This document shows, in pieces, positions 59,521 through 64,000 of a stretch of 64,000 bases of DNA. Source of the DNA: Stratiolaelaps scimitus. Its lineage: Eukaryota > Arthropoda > Arachnida > Mesostigmata > Laelapidae. The notes under the pieces were generated by a model. The model had not been told where the DNA came from. It searched no databases and saw only the letters and a program-made list of their open reading frames with translations. The stretch covers positions 4,030,001 through 4,094,000 of the forward strand of contig JABWDB010000006.1 in NCBI GenBank assembly GCA_019614645.1, in the 5' to 3' direction. Made by a program: the position numbers and the translations under genes. Positions within the stretch are counted from its first letter, which is position 1. Every line of letters begins with the position of its first letter.

Positions 59521-62500
59521 AGGGATACCACCCGGCTGCGCATGTGTGTATAGGCGTATGCTGCTGCAACTGCCGAAGGCAACACCAGTCTCAGACTATC
59601 AAACAGCGCGGCAGCCGCATGGCCCCGTACCCGTTACAGAGATTGGCTCCGTACTCGCAGGCGAGTTGACGCATTGCGTTGGCGTATTGCTTGTACGCAC
59701 GATGTAGCGTAACCCACATGCGAATGAGGTAATAATTTTGCAGTGTCCGCGTGCCTCGATTTCGGCAAGCACCTATGGCACCCCCTTGCTTTCGTTTCCT
59801 GCCAATTTCACTTATTTTTATCATTGTGTGTCTCGACAATCTCGACCAACATTATCTCGAAGCCAGATAGACGGTCCTCCTTTCGAGTGCAAGAAAATGA
59901 GCTAAAAATGACACGTGCATATGCCGCTTTTAGCTAACCTAAGACGTAGCGAGCTCGGCGACAAGCAACGACGACGATGATATACGTATGACTGAGTTTT
60001 TGACGTTCTCTTTGTTCTTGTGCTCTCGATCAAACATCTGGAGAATATGAGTATAATATTGATATGTTCACTGGGGTACTATTAGTGACGTATGCATGCC
60101 ACATCTCGTACACTTCACATGAATATTACATATACGTTCGCTATCCGTGTCGTTCTCCCGATCCCAAGACAAAACGTGGCGCCTATCGAAATGTCGCTCC
60201 ATAAATTCGATTCAACCAAGGACAACTTCTGCATGGCGTACCTCAGGCCAACGAACGATTTTTGTTGTTCCACATCAAAAAAGGACTTCTCCTAACTTAG
60301 CGGTTACTAGCCATTGTATACAGGTATTTCTGGAGTTTCCGATAGATTTGACTTCTGCAACGGATTGTTTCCTAGGTGAGGCAATACCAATAGCACATCA
60401 CCAACGGATCTACTAGCCAGGCTTCGCCGGCGCGCCGCACACTCCAGCGTCACACGCCTCATATAGCGTAGTATAGCAGAGAACGGCGGCAACCTGAGAA
60501 CATAACAAACGACACTCTAACAAATCCGTCGCGAAAACCGGCCGCATTCCCGCCCAGTGCTGTCGGGAGTGCCTCGGCGTTCCACGCTTTTCTTTATACT
60601 TCCGTTGCCTCGTTGTTCTGCTAAGACGAAGGAAGGTAAAAGGGGAGGACTCATCCAAGACCACCAGCGGCGAATTGGGAGCCGAGCCGGCGACGTACCG
60701 GGCGGGGGGGGGGTGGCATTATGGTGTCGTTAGCCAATTAAGTGCAGGCCAGAGAGGTGGTCTTTCCCTTCCAGCTCTTCAAGATCCTCGACAGCATCCA
60801 GGCAAAGCAGCGCAGCGTCGAAACGGCGCCGAGAAACTGCTCTCAACCGGAAGATACGGGGAGGGACCTACATGGTGGCCTTGAGCATAGCTGCTGCCCT
60901 TGTGTATCGAACCACAGAATGGCGTTGGCGGTTCAGCAGCGTGAAAAGACGAGAGTCTTTATGTTATAGAATATACAAGGAAGAGATATATGTATTATAT
61001 GACTTCCTATCTCATGATTAGAAATAAGTGACTACGTCACGCCAATGTATGGTATCGAACACGTCAATCATAGAACTGTTCATGATCCTCTTAACGTGGT
61101 TGTGCGCATCTATGCGAGGCAAACCTTTGATAGTTCGAAGCATTTTTTACAGAGTGCTCCCCGAGTTTAAATCCGCTGATCGATAGATTTTCCGTCTCGC
61201 TACGCAATTGTTCGTGCTTTATATACACATATGATATACATATATATATATCTTCTATATCTGGTCGCGTACGTATGTATACCGCACACAGTATGGGCAC
61301 TACTGGGTGCAATTTCTCATGCGCTTAACCTCGTCCAGGCTGCGTTCATCGTCTTCCCTAGACGATAGCGCATTCAATATTTTTCCTCCTCTTTCTTGTC
61401 GATGTCATACGATATCTAGCGTATACAGCACAATGAATTATTGGGCATTGTCAGTCGACTTGGAGATTTCTCAGAGGTAGAATAGGATCATGTATCCAAT
61501 CCCATCGCCGTTCGAAGTCCAGACCAACACAGTTCTCGAGACAGCCGTCAACAATTGTAACGTCCATACAGCAGCGAAGTTCCCGCATCTCGTAGAGCTA
61601 TATACGTTCGCCCTGTTCGAATGGCAATCGCCTCTTACTTCCGGCCCAGCGTTCTAACGACGGAAATTGCAACAACATCTCCCTCTACCGAGCACAGCCA
61701 TCATGGCACCCACCTCCTCAAGCGTCCGTGTCTAACGCTGCGGATGCAGTTAGCACGAATCGCAGGCCGTGTGAATCCACCCCGCCGACCCATAGGTCAT
61801 AGGTCGTTAGTTACAGACAGCAATAGCAGCAACAGTGACATTAGGAAAGTGGAAGAAGGGTAACACGGGGCGGCTCTGGCCTACAAATCCACCGAACACA
61901 GATGCGGATCAACAGACATGGGATAATGAAGGTCACACATGACAAAACGCTGCGATAATTAGACCCTGGTTGTCCATTGTTCTAGCCAATTGAGATGAAT
62001 GAATCCTCTTGATGAGATGCTGCGGACCGGGAAGCAGCTGTAGCATGCAAGTACATCTCCATAAAGGCAAACAAACGTTTGTCGCATGATTTTTTGTGCG
62101 AGATTCGACGCGGCACAACGAAGGACGGAACGGAACAATTACCTTCTGGACGTGTTGTTTCCTCAGAAGCCGTCAATCCAGACCACGTGGGATAGAGATT
62201 GAGTGAGGTGAACCCAAGGTCTATGTTATCCTCAGATACACAATAAGCAAAACCTCGTCTTTATTACCTTCGCTATTGCTAAGTTTGCACTTGTGTCGAC
62301 GGAACAGCCATAGCCATTAGTTTGGGCCGCGTGGCCATAAAGGCTAGTCAAAACAATTTATAAATCGGCCACAACGGCCACAAACTAGTATAATATAAGA
62401 ACTATAGCTGTTAGACGCGCTTTGCTATCGGCGTTTATATTCGTTCATACGGACGCTGTCCATCGCTGACTTATCAATCACTAGACAAAATCATTCTCAG

Positions 62501-62880
62501 CTGAAAGCTAGCAAATATCAGGTCGAGCAAGAGCCACTTTGTTTCCTATTTCTAATAAACTGGGATTCTCCTCGACTCAGCACCGGCCAACTACGTGCGA
62601 CGAATTTCTGAGACGTCCATACATTGCTTCCATTTCAAAATGGATTCTACTCATTTTGTCCTTCGGTTAAAATGCTCTTTTTCCTGTAACGATCCAACAG
62701 GCTGATCAGTTCGCAGAGATTCAGCTACTGCGGCTGAAACCTCCCTGTTAATTGTGCTCTCGTGAGGTTTACCTCGCTGTATACATTAAGTGTTAGCTAA
62801 TTATAATAGATTGTTGTTGCCCTCTTCGCTCCGCGTTTGTCAACTGAGCAGTTTTCCCAGACACCGGATGGTCGGTCAGA
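59521..62880. other. No gene recognised
   Basis: Mixed unique DNA. A run of ten G lies at 60704-60713, a short TA run near 61240, and CGGCCACAACGGCCAC near 62369. Frames under 90 codons without motifs. Confidence 0.5.
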
Positions 62881-63711
62881 TGGTTAGTCTCGTCCTTGTT
62901 CCTCTAGGGAGTGCGGGATTCTTTCTGGCATGGTGACAGCGCACTCTTACTATCTCTGTGAAAAGAGCGCTTCGGCTTGACCTCCTTCGTCTACATAGCC
63001 GATCAAGAAGAGCTGAGAAACAGCAGCAGCGGGACGAGTAGTCACAGCCGCCAAGAAGAAGAGACAGTGGCCTCTGTGCCTGGCGAAAGCTCGCTACCGA
63101 AGACACGCTCAGAGGGGTAGAGGGGAGTACCTGGCAGTCTCTCGTTGTCCGTGCTATCTTGCCCTGTCCCCGGTGGCGAGCGAGGGACTGAGTCCAACGG
63201 CAGCGACACGCCGCTGGGAACCAGCGCAGCACTTATTAACCTCCTTGAGTAAAGGACAACCAACGTGCCATCGAAAACCACCGTACGAGGAATGAGACAG
63301 ACAGACCGGCAGAGGAGGTCGGGCAATGTCGTGAAGACATGAAGGACCCCGGCCGAGGAAGGGAAAATGCCAATATTGTTGAAGGGAATGGACACTGCCG
63401 GCAAGGAGGTTACTGGAGCTCGGCTAGTGTTCGACGTCTTGTCGACCCCTAGCACCGCAGGGCTGTCAGAGCTTGCCATGGAGTATATCGAGACAGGAAC
63501 TCGTAGCGTGTGCATCCCATATAGTGATGGGGTGGACGTCCTTGGGAAGAACATTGTTGAGCTGCATGCGCGGTAGATTCCGGGACACGGAACACTGAGT
63601 CGACATGTATTGCACATCTGCATCGTTATTCCTGTATCCAAAATGTACGTAGAGGACGGACTTGTGGGGGTGACGCCGTTGTGTCGTGTGCATGAGCATT
63701 CTATATGCTGA
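62881..63711 (+). pseudogene. Decayed coding sequence of unknown family, single coherent frame
   Basis: One plus frame reads like protein for about 275 codons but is broken by stops at 62905 (TAG), 62959 (TGA), 63118 (TAG), 63250 (TAA), 63340 (TGA) and 63574 (TAG), ending at TGA 63709. The longest intact part is a 69-codon frame from a true ATG at 63367 to 63576, with a balanced composition (it contains LSELAMEYIETGTRSV). Other segments include an acidic/serine patch around 63010-63090 and GLTSFVYIADQEEL before it. A 230-codon minus frame (63042-63734, GTG start, Ser/Thr/Pro-rich) lies opposite and may be its antisense shadow. No domain was recognised; a retroelement or old endogenous viral gene is possible. 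It might also be chance. Confidence 0.35.
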
Positions 63712-64000
63712 CAGTTGTTTGGCGGCCTTTCCACAAAGCGTCATCATCGATGAATCGTCAGTGTGCTCTCGCTCTCTATATTTACAACCAATCCGTACAA
63801 TACTTTGTTTCACGTCATTTGTTCAGGTCCACCAAAACAAATGGTGCGTCCGTAGTGCATGATTCCTTTGTTGGCTAATCAATAATGTGTGATTTGTAGC
63901 ACAACCCTATTTGTCCTAAGGAGTCACTGCTTATATAGCACTTGTTCGTACAGTAGCCTGGTTGAGACAAGCTGCTAAACCTCCAAAGATGACATCTTCA
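63712..64000. other. No feature seen
   Basis: AT-leaning unique DNA to the end of the window. Confidence 0.5.

Noticed and set aside
1..64000. CRISPR array, prophage, operon or other prokaryotic system
   Set aside because: No spaced direct repeats of the right size, no clustered co-directional genes and no ribosome-binding-site pattern. The repeats and decayed retroelements are eukaryotic in style.

Overview
This is eukaryotic genomic DNA, most probably from an invertebrate. The signs are: no operon-like gene packing, no recognisable intact protein-coding gene in 64 kb, long (TA)n microsatellites, CAG/CGG/GTT triplet-repeat islands, tRNA-derived SINE-like repeats and a decayed non-LTR retrotransposon. 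CpG is not visibly depleted, which argues against a vertebrate. An arthropod, perhaps a mite or tick, fits, but nothing here proves it. The window reads as intergenic or long intronic sequence.

Layout. GC-rich, CpG-rich islands of about 0.6-1.5 kb (near 2-3, 6.4-7.9, 9.9-10.7, 12-13.4, 15.6-16.3, 20.4-22.3, 28.6-29.4, 30.3-31.3, 37.5-38.2, 42-42.8, 49.2-50, 52-52.9, 55.2-56.4 and 58.4-59.5 kb) alternate with AT-richer DNA. Many islands are strongly purine- or pyrimidine-skewed on one strand. Together with triplet repeats, this is enough to produce the long but meaningless open frames found in them. A few carry plausible splice-site or start-codon context (12,578-12,905; 21,060; 52,528; 30,959). 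These could be untranslated or first exons of unseen genes, but none is proven.

Mobile and repetitive DNA. A non-LTR reverse transcriptase remnant with at least two frameshifts lies at about 19,345-19,868 (+). A zinc-knuckle-like, gag-type fragment lies at 38,963-39,430 (+). Three tRNA-derived SINE-like copies, all on the minus strand, lie near 31.7, 45.3 and 51.5 kb, with weaker B-box-like sites at 17.5 and 41.0 kb. A 42-bp sequence is shared by 3.5 and 47.1 kb. A roughly 630-bp nested inverted repeat spans 50,392-51,018. Six long (TA)n arrays occur, plus an unusual 26-bp-period TA-rich minisatellite with a 52-bp palindrome at its edge (53,881-54,200).

Decayed coding sequence. Two loci look like old, broken protein-coding inserts of unknown family: about 26,015-27,149 (minus strand, frameshifts and stops) and about 62,881-63,711 (plus strand, one coherent frame interrupted by stops). 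A retroelement or an endogenous viral copy are both possible; neither could be assigned by eye.

I found no set of genes working together and no convincing new biological system. The most useful leads are the two decayed coding loci, the 8,952-9,017 hairpin, the 50.4-kb foldback repeat, the TA minisatellite and the 42-bp shared element.
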